Source of the DNA: Streptomonospora wellingtoniae
Lineage (GTDB): Bacteria; Actinomycetota; Actinomycetes; Streptosporangiales; Streptosporangiaceae
NCBI RefSeq assembly: GCF_031845375.1
Contig: NZ_JAVREK010000012.1
Span: 78,846 to 142,845, forward strand
DNA: 64,000 nucleotides
Direction of reading: 5' to 3'
The notes beneath the pieces were generated by a model. That model saw nothing but the letters and a program-made list of their open reading frames with translations. It did no database searches and was not told the DNA's origin. The position numbers and the translations under genes are program-made. Shown here in pieces: positions 1 to 8,308 of the stretch; position 1 is the first letter of the stretch, and the number at the start of each line of letters is the position of its first letter.

Positions 1-449
1 CGGGTCAGCGGGGCGGCGCGCCGGGTGAGGTCGGGCGTGACGTGGCCGGTGAGGGTGCGGTAGGCGCCCGCGGCCGAGGCGGGTGCGGCCAACAGGTCGG
101 CGAGGGTCCCGCCGGGGTTGCGCACGTGCCAGCAGCGCGGCGCCGGCACGGTCTGCGCGCTGCCGGTGTCGTCCTCCAGCAACGGGAAGGCCGGCGCGAA
201 GCGGATGGCGCGGCCGCGTGCGATCCACGGCTCGACGAGGTCCTCGCGGTCGGCGTGGTGCAGGGCGGCGGCGAGCATGCCCCGCTGGGCGCGGCCCGTG
301 ACGGCGTGGGCGGTGGTGATGCGCAGCGGGTCGTAGTCGGAGCGCACGACGAGCGATTCGGTGAGCACGTAGCGCAACCCGAGGTAGACATGCGCGAACT
401 CGCCCGCGCCACCGGTGCGGCCGTCGGGGTGTGGCTCGGCGATCGTCAC
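1..449 (-). CDS. Csx10-like RAMP protein (3' end outside window)
   Basis: Partial gene; about 149 N-terminal residues are visible and the rest lies beyond the left edge. It starts at a GTG that overlaps the stop of the preceding RAMP gene (GTGA, 446-449), implying translational coupling. The visible protein has an early stretch ITTAHAVTGRAQRGMLAAAL, which resembles the 'xxGSALRGALAAA' segment of RAMP proteins, and the following FAPAFPLLEDD is like Csx10 of type III-D effector complexes. The glycine-rich loop and most of the protein are missing, so the Csx10 assignment rests on this segment and the locus. Another Cas5- or Cas7-type RAMP subunit is possible. Confidence 0.55.
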   Translation of the reverse strand, partial: MTIAEPHPDGRTGGAGEFAHVYLGLRYVLTESLVVRSDYDPLRITTAHAVTGRAQRGMLAAALHHADREDLVEPWIARGRAIRFAPAFPLLEDDTGSAQTVPAPRCWHVRNPGGTLADLLAAPASAAGAYRTLTGHVTPDLTRRAAPLT

Positions 450-1195
450 ACTCGTCTTTCTCGGACAGTCCCCTCGGTTTCGGTCCGCACGTGTATGTCG
501 GCCCAGGCCAGGGTGCAGGCGTGCGCGGCGTCGGGGTCGGTGTCGGGCGCCTGGGCGAGGCGGGCGTCGAGCCGGCCGCGGCCGCGCCCGGCCTTGAGCC
601 CGGCCCGGGTGAAGGCGAGGGCGGCCCGGGCCAGGCAGCGCACCTCCGCGGGCGCGGGCGTGCGGGTCCAGCGCAGCGGAGCGGTGAGCCGCAGACCGGG
701 GTCGACCACGCGGGCGGTTCGCAGCCGCGCGTCGGCGGGCGCGCCGGAGCCGTCGATGGCCACACCGCTCTCCACCGAGGTGAACGCGTCGGTGACCGCG
801 CGCACGAGCGTGTTGGCGGCGCCCGCCGCGCGCTGCTCCAGCGCCCATGCCACCGCGGCGCGCACCGGCTCGGAAGGGGTGGCGTGGGAGATGCGCAGGA
901 TGCGGCCGGGCCCGTGCTTGCGGGACGCGCCGAAGAGCGCGTGGGCGGCGGGCAGCAGCGCGGGCTCGGCGCGGACGGCGGTGACCGCGGCGTCGCGCAG
1001 CCGGGCGGCGATGCGCTGGCGGGGCAGGTAGGGCAGTCCGTGCCCGTCGGTGACCACGTCGGAGTCCGCGGCGGTCCCCGCGGCGCTGGCCCCGGCGAAG
1101 ATGGCGGGCGCCACCAGGTCGACGAGCAGGAACGCGGGCGCGGCGGCGGCCTCGGAGCGGTCGGCGGCGACCGGGTGCGGTGCGGGGTCGGTCAT
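446..1195 (-). CDS. Cas7-like RAMP subunit of a type III effector complex
   Basis: A 249-aa protein starting at ATG 1195, chosen because GGAGGAG lies just upstream. Visible Csm3/Cmr4-type features are LPYLPRQRIAARLRD at residues 54-68 (the 'PyIPGsSlkGvLR' segment), a TSVESGVAIDGSGAP region at 139-153 corresponding to the 'TAVxIDxxTG' strand, and a glycine/arginine-rich loop GLKAGRGRGRLDARL at 199-213. Such subunits form the backbone that holds crRNA and target RNA; some cut target RNA. It lies 67 nt downstream of cas10 and overlaps the next RAMP gene by 4 nt. Family membership is fairly sure; the exact subtype is inferred. Confidence 0.68.
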   Translation of the reverse strand: MTDPAPHPVAADRSEAAAAPAFLLVDLVAPAIFAGASAAGTAADSDVVTDGHGLPYLPRQRIAARLRDAAVTAVRAEPALLPAAHALFGASRKHGPGRILRISHATPSEPVRAAVAWALEQRAAGAANTLVRAVTDAFTSVESGVAIDGSGAPADARLRTARVVDPGLRLTAPLRWTRTPAPAEVRCLARAALAFTRAGLKAGRGRGRLDARLAQAPDTDPDAAHACTLAWADIHVRTETEGTVRERRV

Positions 1196-1262
1196 CGGCG
1201 CGCTCCTCCGGCGATCGTGCACGGGCGCCGGCCGGCCGAAGCTGCGCCGCTGCGGTTCGGGA

Positions 1263-3035
1263 TCACGTTCGCACCGCCCCCTCCTCCGGTGCCGGGCGGT
1301 CGGTCAACGGGACGTCCAGGTGCAGGTCGAGCAGGGCGAGCGCGTCGAGGAGCAGGTCGCGGGCGAAGGGCTCGGGCAGCTCCACCGGCATGCCGAGGTC
1401 GCTGCGGCGCTCCAGTTCGGGGGCGGCGTCGCGGCCGTCCTGCAGCAGCGGCGCCAGGCGCGACAGCAGCCACGACCGCTGCTCGCTCAGCTCGTCGCCG
1501 CGGAGGCTGCGCGGGGCGCGGGGGTCGAGGTAGTCGCGCAGGAAGGCGTGGAAGGCCGTTCCCGTCATGGGCAGGGCGGTCCGGCCGGGCTCGCCGGGAG
1601 CGGGCGCGCCGCCGTCCTCGCGCATCCGCGCGACCACGCGGGCGGGGTCGTCGAAGTCGTGCGACCAGGCCACGACGTGGTCGTCGAGCCGGTGCGCGGC
1701 GCCCTTGCGGTAGGCCTTGGCCTCCTCGCACAGCGCGGCGCAGATGTCGTAGCCCACTGACAGCGGGGCCCCGACGGGCTGCACGGCGATGCCGACGCCC
1801 GCCGAGGGCACCCCGGTGGTGCGTCCGGAGGCCCCCAGCCGGCGGGTCCAAGGCGGAGTGGCGGCACGTCGGGCCATGGCCGCGCGCGGGTCGCGCGGGT
1901 CGAGGGCGGCGGGATCGGCGTCGAGCCACTCCAGCGCGAAGCGGGTGGCGCTCCAGGCCAGCCGGGCGTCGCAGATGACGGTGAGGTCGTCGCCGGCGAC
2001 CACGACCGGGCGCACCGGGACGTAGGCGGTGCCGCGAACGGTGCGCGGGCGCAGCCGCCCGCCGGCGCCGTGCCCGTGGATGGCGGGTTCACCGGAACGG
2101 TCGTCGGCGCCGATCGCGCCGGCGACCGAGCGGATGAGGGCGCGGGCCAGCCCTTCGGTCAGGCGCGCGATGTCGGCGGAGACCGACCGCATCCCGGCCG
2201 TGACGTCGGCGCCGGACTGCTGGAGGCGGGCGTGGTGGCCCTTCAGCAGGTCGCCGAGGCCGTTGAAGTCCAGGTGCACCACGGCCAGGCGGCTGACGTC
2301 GCCGATCTCGCGGCCGAGATGGTCGACGTCGGTGGGCAGCTCCAGCCGCTGCGCGCCGACGGGCGGTGCGATGCCGCGCAGCCAGTCGCGGCTGTTGGCT
2401 TCGTGCCACTGGCGTGCGCGCATGCGGGCGGTGACGATGTCGCGCGCGGTGCGTTCACGCACGGGGCCGCGATCGCGGGTGTGGTCGAGCAGCTCGGCGG
2501 GGCGGCCGGTGATGTCGCAGGAGGCGGTGACGCCGAGCCCTTGGGCGGGCAGGTGGCCGGGCGCCGGGAGTGCGCGGGCGCTCTGCAGCGCCGGAGGAAG
2601 GAGCCGCAGCGCCTCCGCCCGGTCGGCGGGCGCGCCGGGTCCGCCGTAGGGCACGTGCGCGGTGACGGGGGTGAGGCGGTCGGAGATGTCGCGCAGCCGC
2701 CGGGTGTAGCGCCCGGTGAAGGCGCGGGCGTGTTCGGCCGCCCGGTCGGGGTGGGTGAAGTCGACGTAGAGCGCTCCGCCGGCGTCGCGCAGCACCGCGC
2801 GGTGCTCCCGAGGCACCTCGGCCAGCAGCGGGGCGACGTGCCGGCCGGCGGTGTCGGTGAGGTCGGCGACGAGCGTGGCGCGGCCGATCGCGTCGAGCAG
2901 GCGCCGTCCCTCGTAGATGAACCGCTGGATGCCGGCGAGGTCGACGCCGACGAGCACCCCGTGCGGCGGCCCGGCCGCTGCGGCGGGCGGTGCCTGCGCG
3001 TCCCCCGGCGCGGCGGCGGGTTCGGCGGCGCTCAT
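1263..3035 (-). CDS. cas10: Cas10-like polymerase/cyclase subunit, no HD domain
   Basis: A 590-aa large-subunit homologue. The N terminus carries GVDLAGIQRFIYEGRRL (about 30-46), the usual Cas10/Cmr2 'DxxGIQxFI' segment. A first palm motif HLDFNGLGDLL lies near 254-264 and the second palm motif is VVAGDDLTVI (about 345-354), so the canonical GGDD reads AGDD with both aspartates kept. No N-terminal HD nuclease motif is seen. In the family such palms turn ATP into cyclic oligoadenylate when target RNA is bound; the two aspartates and the adjacent CARF effector suggest the same here. The RBS AGGAGG precedes ATG 3035. It lies 18 nt behind the CARF nuclease gene. Confidence 0.75.
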   Translation of the reverse strand: MSAAEPAAAPGDAQAPPAAAAGPPHGVLVGVDLAGIQRFIYEGRRLLDAIGRATLVADLTDTAGRHVAPLLAEVPREHRAVLRDAGGALYVDFTHPDRAAEHARAFTGRYTRRLRDISDRLTPVTAHVPYGGPGAPADRAEALRLLPPALQSARALPAPGHLPAQGLGVTASCDITGRPAELLDHTRDRGPVRERTARDIVTARMRARQWHEANSRDWLRGIAPPVGAQRLELPTDVDHLGREIGDVSRLAVVHLDFNGLGDLLKGHHARLQQSGADVTAGMRSVSADIARLTEGLARALIRSVAGAIGADDRSGEPAIHGHGAGGRLRPRTVRGTAYVPVRPVVVAGDDLTVICDARLAWSATRFALEWLDADPAALDPRDPRAAMARRAATPPWTRRLGASGRTTGVPSAGVGIAVQPVGAPLSVGYDICAALCEEAKAYRKGAAHRLDDHVVAWSHDFDDPARVVARMREDGGAPAPGEPGRTALPMTGTAFHAFLRDYLDPRAPRSLRGDELSEQRSWLLSRLAPLLQDGRDAAPELERRSDLGMPVELPEPFARDLLLDALALLDLHLDVPLTDRPAPEEGAVRT

Positions 3036-3053
3036 GGGTTCGCCTCCTGGGTG

Positions 3054-5393
3054 TCAGAGCCTGAGTGCGGTCAGCTGGGCCTGCAGCGCGGCGCGGAATC
3101 CGGGGGTTCCCGGCTCGGCTGATACCACTCTCGGACGCCGGGTGTCCTCGTGGCCGGTGATCATCTCGGCGGGCGGGGCGGAGTCGTCGGCGACCGGCGC
3201 GCCCCCGTCGGCACGCCACCAGGCGAACCAGTCGATGAGCTCCAGCGCCCGCCCGGGATCGCCGTCCCCGGGACGGTGCAGGGCGGCGGTCAGTCCGGCT
3301 GTGCCGCAGCGCACATTGAGCAGCGCCGCGGCGGCGAAGACGTCGTGCGCCCAGCCTCCTCCGCCGGTCTCCTGCTCGACGTGCAGGTCTTTGGAGGTGA
3401 AGTAGCGCAGCCGGGTGCGGCGCGGCGCGCTCAGTCCCAGGGCGCGGTCGGCGGCGGTGAGGATGAGGGTGGGCCGCTGCGGCGCGGAGTACTGGGGCAG
3501 CGCCGGAGCGCCGGCGACCGCGGTCGCGTCGACCCAGGCCGCGACCTCGGCCGGGGCGGCCAGTTCGCGCACCTGCTCGGCGGCGGCGTCGATCAGGGGC
3601 GCGTCGATCTGGCGGGCGGCGATCTCCGGGGCGACGGTCTCGGTGAGTGCGCCGTGGAGGAACCGGTAGCCGCGCAGCAGGTGGCGCCATTCGACGGCGG
3701 CCGGGGGATGGTGGCCGACCGGCCCGTGCGTGCGGCAGGAGACGCGCCGCGTCAGCGGTGACACGTAGACCAGGCAGCCGCCGCTTTCGTGCGCCGCCAG
3801 CGCCAGGCCGGTGCTCATCGCCTTGGTGCCGGTGGTGATGTCGGCGACCACGGGTGCGTCCGGCGCGCCGTACAGGTCGATCTTGGCGCGGGCGCGCGCG
3901 GCGGTGTCGGCGACGTCGGCGCCGTCGACCGCGGCCTCGGCGAACTTGACCCGGTCGGGGTAGCCGCCGCGCCGCAGCCGCTGGGCGAGGCGGCGCCGGT
4001 TGAGGTTCCGGAACTCTTCGGGTTCCTCGGCGGCCAGCAGGGTGCGGCGCACGCTCGCGTCCAGAGCGGGCAGTTCCTTCTCGCTCTGCCGGGTGAACAG
4101 CATGACCGCGCGTCGGGGCAGGCACGCGCGTGCGGTGCCCAGGACCGGCAGCCGGTTGCCGCCCAGTCCCGCCAGCAGCAGCGGGGCGGCCGCCGCCTCG
4201 GCGTCCTGGTCCGCCGGACAGGGGTCGGGTGCTCCCGCGGTTGCGGGAGCGCTCCGCCCTGCGGGGGCCCCGCGATCGGCGGCCGACGATCGCGGGGGCG
4301 GAGGCGCCGCCGGGAAGAAGGCCTCGATCAGCCGCCGGGCGGTGCCGAAGTCCCGGGAGGCGAGCTCGCCGAGGCTGCGCACGTGCAGCGGCGCACCGCT
4401 GAGTTCGGGGTCGTAGGCCGCGATCTGCTCGGTGGAGCAGTCGCCTTTGGTCCCGTCGTGCACGAACAGCACCCGGGCGGCGCCGCCGAAGGCGCGCTGG
4501 GCCTTGGTCAGGGTCCACCCGGCCGCGTCGGGGATGTGCGAGGGGTCGCGTTTGACCTCGACGCAGAGCACGCGGTGGCGGTAGCGCACGATCAGGTCGA
4601 AGTCGCCGATGGCGTCGCGCTCGCTGCGCGGGTCGGGCATAACGCGGCTGCCCAGCACCTCGGCGCCGGGCACCCGGGCCAGCCGCCGTCGGAACAGCGC
4701 GAGCAGCTTCGCCTCGGCCATTTCCCCGCTGCCGAGGCGGGTGCCCTCCGCCGTCCCGCGCACGCGTGGCGCCTCGACGCTGCCCGAGTGCTTGTCTCCG
4801 CCGGGCCGCGCGTCGCCGGACCGGCTGCGCAGCCAGGCCTCCTGGGCGGGGGCCCGGTCGCTCGGGCGCAGTTCGACACCGTGCAGCCGGGCCAGTTCCT
4901 CGACGGTGAGGGCGCTGCTGGCGATGCCGGTGTCGTGGCGCGAGCCGTCGGTGAACCTCAGGGTCTCGGATGTGGCGTCGAGATAGCTGCGCCACCGGTG
5001 GCGGTCGGGGAAGCGCTCGGCGTGCAGCAGCACCGCATGGGCGCTCATCACCTTGCTGCCGCCGGTGTAGCACAGCCGCCAATCGCCGCGCAGGTCGGCT
5101 GAGAGGGCGGCGAAGCGCTCCGCCACGGCGCGGAAGTCGAAGACGTCACCGCCCGCGTCGAAGAGCCGGGCCGCCTCGACGGCCGGGCACAGCCGTCGGG
5201 CGGCGGCCGCGATCCGGGCTGCGCGCCGCGCGGTGTCGCTGCTGTGCACCAGTACCAGCCGACGCGGAGCGAACGTCAGCGCGGCCAGCAGGGCCGGTGT
5301 CGGGCTGGTGCCGGCCAGCACGACGAGCGTCGCGGGCGCCCCGCCGACGCCGGCGCCGTCGGAACCGCCGGGAAGATCCGCTCTCCGTGCCAT
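3054..5393 (-). CDS. Dual-CARF PD-(D/E)xK nuclease, Can1-like cyclic-oligoadenylate effector
   Basis: A 779-aa protein with an internal pseudo-duplication. Residues about 20-165 form a Rossmann-like CARF domain with YTGGSKVMSA (109-118). Residues about 225-350 form a PD-(D/E)xK nuclease with GDFD (263-266) and E279-x-K281. A Pro/Ala linker follows (about 360-400). A second CARF domain has DITTGTKAMS (518-527), and a C-terminal region with GGGGWAHDVF (677-686) resembles the start of a Card1/DUF1887 nuclease but lacks an ExK. One active plus one decayed nuclease on two CARF domains is the Can1 plan. Presumably it is a DNA or RNA nuclease switched on by cyclic oligoadenylate from Cas10. The SD before ATG 5393 is weak. 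Confidence 0.7.
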   Translation of the reverse strand: MARRADLPGGSDGAGVGGAPATLVVLAGTSPTPALLAALTFAPRRLVLVHSSDTARRAARIAAAARRLCPAVEAARLFDAGGDVFDFRAVAERFAALSADLRGDWRLCYTGGSKVMSAHAVLLHAERFPDRHRWRSYLDATSETLRFTDGSRHDTGIASSALTVEELARLHGVELRPSDRAPAQEAWLRSRSGDARPGGDKHSGSVEAPRVRGTAEGTRLGSGEMAEAKLLALFRRRLARVPGAEVLGSRVMPDPRSERDAIGDFDLIVRYRHRVLCVEVKRDPSHIPDAAGWTLTKAQRAFGGAARVLFVHDGTKGDCSTEQIAAYDPELSGAPLHVRSLGELASRDFGTARRLIEAFFPAAPPPPRSSAADRGAPAGRSAPATAGAPDPCPADQDAEAAAAPLLLAGLGGNRLPVLGTARACLPRRAVMLFTRQSEKELPALDASVRRTLLAAEEPEEFRNLNRRRLAQRLRRGGYPDRVKFAEAAVDGADVADTAARARAKIDLYGAPDAPVVADITTGTKAMSTGLALAAHESGGCLVYVSPLTRRVSCRTHGPVGHHPPAAVEWRHLLRGYRFLHGALTETVAPEIAARQIDAPLIDAAAEQVRELAAPAEVAAWVDATAVAGAPALPQYSAPQRPTLILTAADRALGLSAPRRTRLRYFTSKDLHVEQETGGGGWAHDVFAAAALLNVRCGTAGLTAALHRPGDGDPGRALELIDWFAWWRADGGAPVADDSAPPAEMITGHEDTRRPRVVSAEPGTPGFRAALQAQLTALRL

Positions 5394-5787
5394 GGCTCCA
5401 TTTCACACCGTCGCGCGCTCTTGCGCGGGGGGGCCTCCGGCCGGATACCGGCCTTCGCGGGCGCCCAGGCGCCACACGTTTCACCCCAGTGTCCGAGAGA
5501 GGTGCTGTGTCGGAGGTGATCGCCCATACGGACCATGACCCAGCCCCTCGAACCCTCGAAGCACGGCAGCCCCGAACCCTCGCAACCCCAACGCCAGGCC
5601 CGCATCGGCCCCCCGGTGCGGGCGAACGGCCCCGCAGGCGCCTCTGCGCCGCGACGGCCGGAAGGAGGAGCGGTGAGAGAACGACGATCGGCGGGAAACC
5701 CCGCGCCTACCGCACCCGGTTTTTCCCGTCCTGCCCCGGTGCGTCCGGGTCGGCGGACCGGCGGCGCAGGGATCCGGCTGTGCACCA
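5394..5787. other. Non-coding stretch between CARF nuclease gene and CRISPR-like array
   Basis: No convincing gene is seen in any frame. The region should hold the promoter of the minus-strand effector operon and could be a decayed leader or array. Fragments such as CCCGGTGCGTCCGGG near 5735 recall the repeat core found further right, but are too divergent to count. Confidence 0.4.
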
Positions 5788-6110
5788 CCCGGCAGACGGG
5801 ATAGCACCGACCGCCGCACGCCTCTCGCGTCGATCAGGGAAGCCCCCTGCCTCCCGGCAGACGGGACAGCGACCGCGCAGAGCACGGCCCTGACTGCTTC
5901 TTCGTCGTCCGCCCCCCGGTTGACGGGATAACAACGCCAGTTGTTGACGGACGCTCCCCAGGGCCGCCTCCTCCCCGGCAGACGGAATGGGACCGGCATC
6001 GGCCCCGGTCCGGGTACCCCCGGGCCAGGCCCCTGACCCCGGCCCTGACCACCAACACCTGGCTCGCCTGCGTAGATCCCCGCCAGCCCCATCCCGGCAG
6101 ACGGAATGGC
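5788..6110. CRISPR. Short degenerate CRISPR-like array (5 recognisable repeats)
   Basis: A core close to CCCGGCAGACGGGAT recurs at 5788, 5853, 5915, 5974 and 6093. Steps are 65, 62, 59 and 119 nt, the last being about two units with a barely recognisable copy near 6037. The intervening sequences are unrelated. The core can form a small hairpin (CCCG-GCAGA-CGGG); in the copy at 5915 the loop is changed to GTTGA while both stem arms are kept. Its position between cas6 and the effector genes fits a CRISPR array. Repeats are not identical and the conserved core is only about 15-18 nt, so this would be a decayed array or another kind of tandem element. Confidence 0.5.
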
Positions 6111-6152
6111 TGGCCCGGGCGCCGGCCCGCTCCCGGGCGCCGCACGGGCACG

Positions 6153-6198
6153 GGCGGTTCCGGTCCCGAGGGCGCGTGCCCTCGGGACCGGAACCGCC
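6153..6198. terminator. Perfect 21-bp hairpin, likely bidirectional terminator
   Basis: Arms 6153-6173 and 6178-6198 are exact inverse complements around the tetraloop GCGT. It lies 34 nt after the stop of the minus-strand LTPHEV gene, so it probably ends the cas6-side transcript before the array. There is no T-run on either side, as is common for GC-rich actinobacterial terminators. Confidence 0.7.
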
Positions 6199-6232
6199 TA
6201 TGCCGTCCTGCCCTCCCCCGGACTCCGCCGCG

Positions 6233-6565
6233 TCACCCGTTGCGGCGCCCCAGCGCCTTGCAGCCGACGATGGTGCCGTCGGAGGAGCGCACCAGGTCCG
6301 TGGGCACGAGCAGGTCGGTGCGCTCGGGATGGGCCAGTGCGACGGTGGAGGAGACGATGTACCAGACGCCCAGCGCCGGTGCTGGGAGCCGGGCGCGCCC
6401 GTAGTCCTCGGAGAACACCGGTATTCCGCCGATGCGGCCGATCTCGCAGCGGTCGACGGCCACGCGAACCGGCTTGGACGCAGCCGGGCACCGGACGACG
6501 ACGCGGTCATCGGAGTCGAAGATCGTCACCTCATGCGGTGTCAGGTTGACCAGCGGAACACGCAT
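6233..6565 (-). CDS. Small phage-type 'LTPHEV' protein of unknown function
   Basis: A 110-aa protein starting MRVPLVNLTPHEVTIFDSDD. The N-terminal N-L-T-P-H motif, the central YIVSSTVALAHPERTDLLVP and the end VRSSDGTIVGCKAL match a family of small proteins found in many phages and mobile regions, whose function I do not know. ATG 6565 is preceded by a GAGAGGGAAG stretch. It sits between cas6 and the CRISPR-like array, reads the same way as cas6 (80 nt gap), and is closed by a strong hairpin. It may be a phage relic, an accessory defence protein or a regulator; no enzymatic motif is seen. Confidence 0.65.
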   Translation of the reverse strand: MRVPLVNLTPHEVTIFDSDDRVVVRCPAASKPVRVAVDRCEIGRIGGIPVFSEDYGRARLPAPALGVWYIVSSTVALAHPERTDLLVPTDLVRSSDGTIVGCKALGRRNG

Positions 6566-6645
6566 TCTTCCCTCTCACGCCCCGAGCCGGCCGAGCGAAC
6601 CGAGCAGACCCAGCATGCTGCGCGATCGCCGCAGGCGGCGCCGGG

Positions 6646-7575
6646 TCAGTCGAACAGCAACCCGTCAAATCCCTGTTCCTGATAGTCCGCGTGCACCGGA
6701 CGCGGAGACCGGGGGCGCCGGCGGTCCCGGGCGGAGGGCCGCCGCCGGCCGGCTGCCACGTCGTCGCCGGTCGTCAGCGTGTCCACGCGCAGAGAGCCGA
6801 AGCCCTGTGCCGTGTACTTGCCCACTCCGGTCAGCTCGATCAGTTCCAGCAGCGCACCGAAGTCGGCCAGCTGCAGGCCGTCGCTCCCGCGGGGCAGTGC
6901 CAGGCGCAGACCGCCTTCCCAGCCGAGCACCGTGCGCCCGGCCGGACCGGGGTGCTCGGTGGCCCGGATGGGCGCGGAGTCGTCGGGTGTGCGGCGCAGG
7001 CGCGCGGTGACCTCGTCAATGCGCCGCAACCACGGCTCGGCGAGCTCGCGGGGCGCGAAGCGCGCGACGGCGCCGATCGCTCCGCTGCCGCTGACCCGGC
7101 CGTCGGCCGTGCGGTGGACGACGCCGAACAGCAGCCGCGGACCCGGCCACGCCTGGAAGCTGTCCTCGCCGTCGTAGTTGCGGGCCAGGGACACGACAGG
7201 GCTGAGCGTGTGCAGCGAGGCCGTGTGGGAGAGCCGGCGCGGCTCGGTGAGGACCGCGGTGTAGTCGCGGGCGTGCACCTCGGTGACCGACAGCGGTTCC
7301 AGCAGGTGGTCGCCCACCCGGTGCACGCTGCCGACCAGGTCGGCGGGGCCGGTCTCGGGCAGGTGGTCGTCCAGCCAGGTCAGCGACCACACCCAGAGCC
7401 GGTCGGCCAAGGGCTGGGGCCAGCCGTTCATGGCCCACTTCTTGGCGCAGCCGTGCTCGGCGTCGGACTGGGGCCACCAGGAGTTCAGCAGCCCATGGCA
7501 GTCGACGGCGCGCACGGGCCGGGCGGCGTCGGCGTGGTCGCGCAGCACCAGCGTCCAGCGTCGCGGCATCGTCAC
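6646..7575 (-). CDS. cas6: Cas6-family pre-crRNA endoribonuclease
   Basis: A 309-aa RAMP protein. The C-terminal part has LTGVGKYTAQGFGSLRVDTL (about 239-258), a good match to the 'GxGxxtxxGfGxv' glycine-rich loop of Cas6, and the N-terminal part (residues 1-60) has a ferredoxin-like pattern with several histidines. Cas6 cuts the repeat in pre-crRNA. It is the first gene of the minus-strand locus, with no cas gene upstream in the window. The C-terminal 45 residues are arginine-rich and probably disordered. The start may be ATG 7575 or ATG 7569. Confidence 0.72.
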   Translation of the reverse strand: MTMPRRWTLVLRDHADAARPVRAVDCHGLLNSWWPQSDAEHGCAKKWAMNGWPQPLADRLWVWSLTWLDDHLPETGPADLVGSVHRVGDHLLEPLSVTEVHARDYTAVLTEPRRLSHTASLHTLSPVVSLARNYDGEDSFQAWPGPRLLFGVVHRTADGRVSGSGAIGAVARFAPRELAEPWLRRIDEVTARLRRTPDDSAPIRATEHPGPAGRTVLGWEGGLRLALPRGSDGLQLADFGALLELIELTGVGKYTAQGFGSLRVDTLTTGDDVAAGRRRPSARDRRRPRSPRPVHADYQEQGFDGLLFD

Positions 7576-7785
7576 TCCCCCTTGGTTCGCCGAGCTGCCT
7601 CGGCCGTGGTGGCGCCTTTCTCATCAGGCCCGAGCACCCATAGCTCTCGGACAGCCCCGGTGGCGCCCGGAGGCCGTCCTCGCCGGTGCGACGGGGCGGC
7701 TCGGCCGTCCGAGAGGTGTCGGCACACCGTCACCGCCCGGCCACGGCACAACGCGCTCAAGTGATCAGGACGGAGCCGCCCGCGC

Positions 7786-8052
7786 ATGAGTCCCGCAGAC
7801 GACCACACCGACCCGCAGAACCGCGGTGCCCCGCATCCGCGGCCCCACGACTGGCTGGACGCCTACGTGCACCACCGCCTCGCAGCGCTCGACCCCGACC
7901 TGGAGGAGGCCCCCGACTCCGATGAGGCGCCGGAGGCCGACACCGGCCCGCATCGCCGCGACCAGCCACCGGTGCCCGAGGTCACCGCCGAGGAGCTGGC
8001 CGCCCACCTCACGCAGCTCGCGGATCACTACCGGCGGCGGTCCCAGAGCTGA
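7786..8052 (+). CDS. Small acidic hypothetical protein
   Basis: An 88-aa open frame starting at ATG 7786 with GGAG about 10 nt upstream. It has an acidic middle and a predicted helical end (TAEELAAHLTQLADHYRRR). No family is recognised. It stands alone between cas6, which runs the other way, and the next plus-strand gene. Codon third positions are GC-rich as in neighbouring genes, which supports it being real. Confidence 0.5.
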   Translation: MSPADDHTDPQNRGAPHPRPHDWLDAYVHHRLAALDPDLEEAPDSDEAPEADTGPHRRDQPPVPEVTAEELAAHLTQLADHYRRRSQS

Positions 8053-8128
8053 CGGCCGCGCCGGCGCGCACGCGGGGCGCGGCCGTCGGGCGCCCGGCGG
8101 GGGCGCGCGCTGAGTGCTTTGCCGTTCC

Positions 8129-8158
8129 TTGACTCCGGGCGGGCGCGGACCCTACTTT
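8129..8158 (+). promoter_or_regulatory. Vegetative promoter, TTGACT-N18-TACTTT
   Basis: The -35 hexamer TTGACT (8129-8134) and -10 hexamer TACTTT (8153-8158) match the main sigma factor consensus. It points to the hypothetical gene starting near 8309 and would give an mRNA leader of about 145 nt. Confidence 0.5.
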
Positions 8159-8308
8159 CGTAGTGGACCACGCGCGTCGCCAGGGCGGCGTCGGCAAGCG
8201 CCAGCCGACGTGGGTGTGTCGCCGGATTCAGCTGTCCTTCTTCAACGCACTTTCCCGGAGGAGCTGGGGAAGAGCCTCAGCCCCGTGCCAACGGGGAGAA
8301 GAAGGATC

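Noticed and set aside
5481..6092. Minus-strand frame across the CRISPR-like array
   Set aside because: The recurring LPGR/SAGR patterns in it are only translations of the repeat core; no ribosome site or family.
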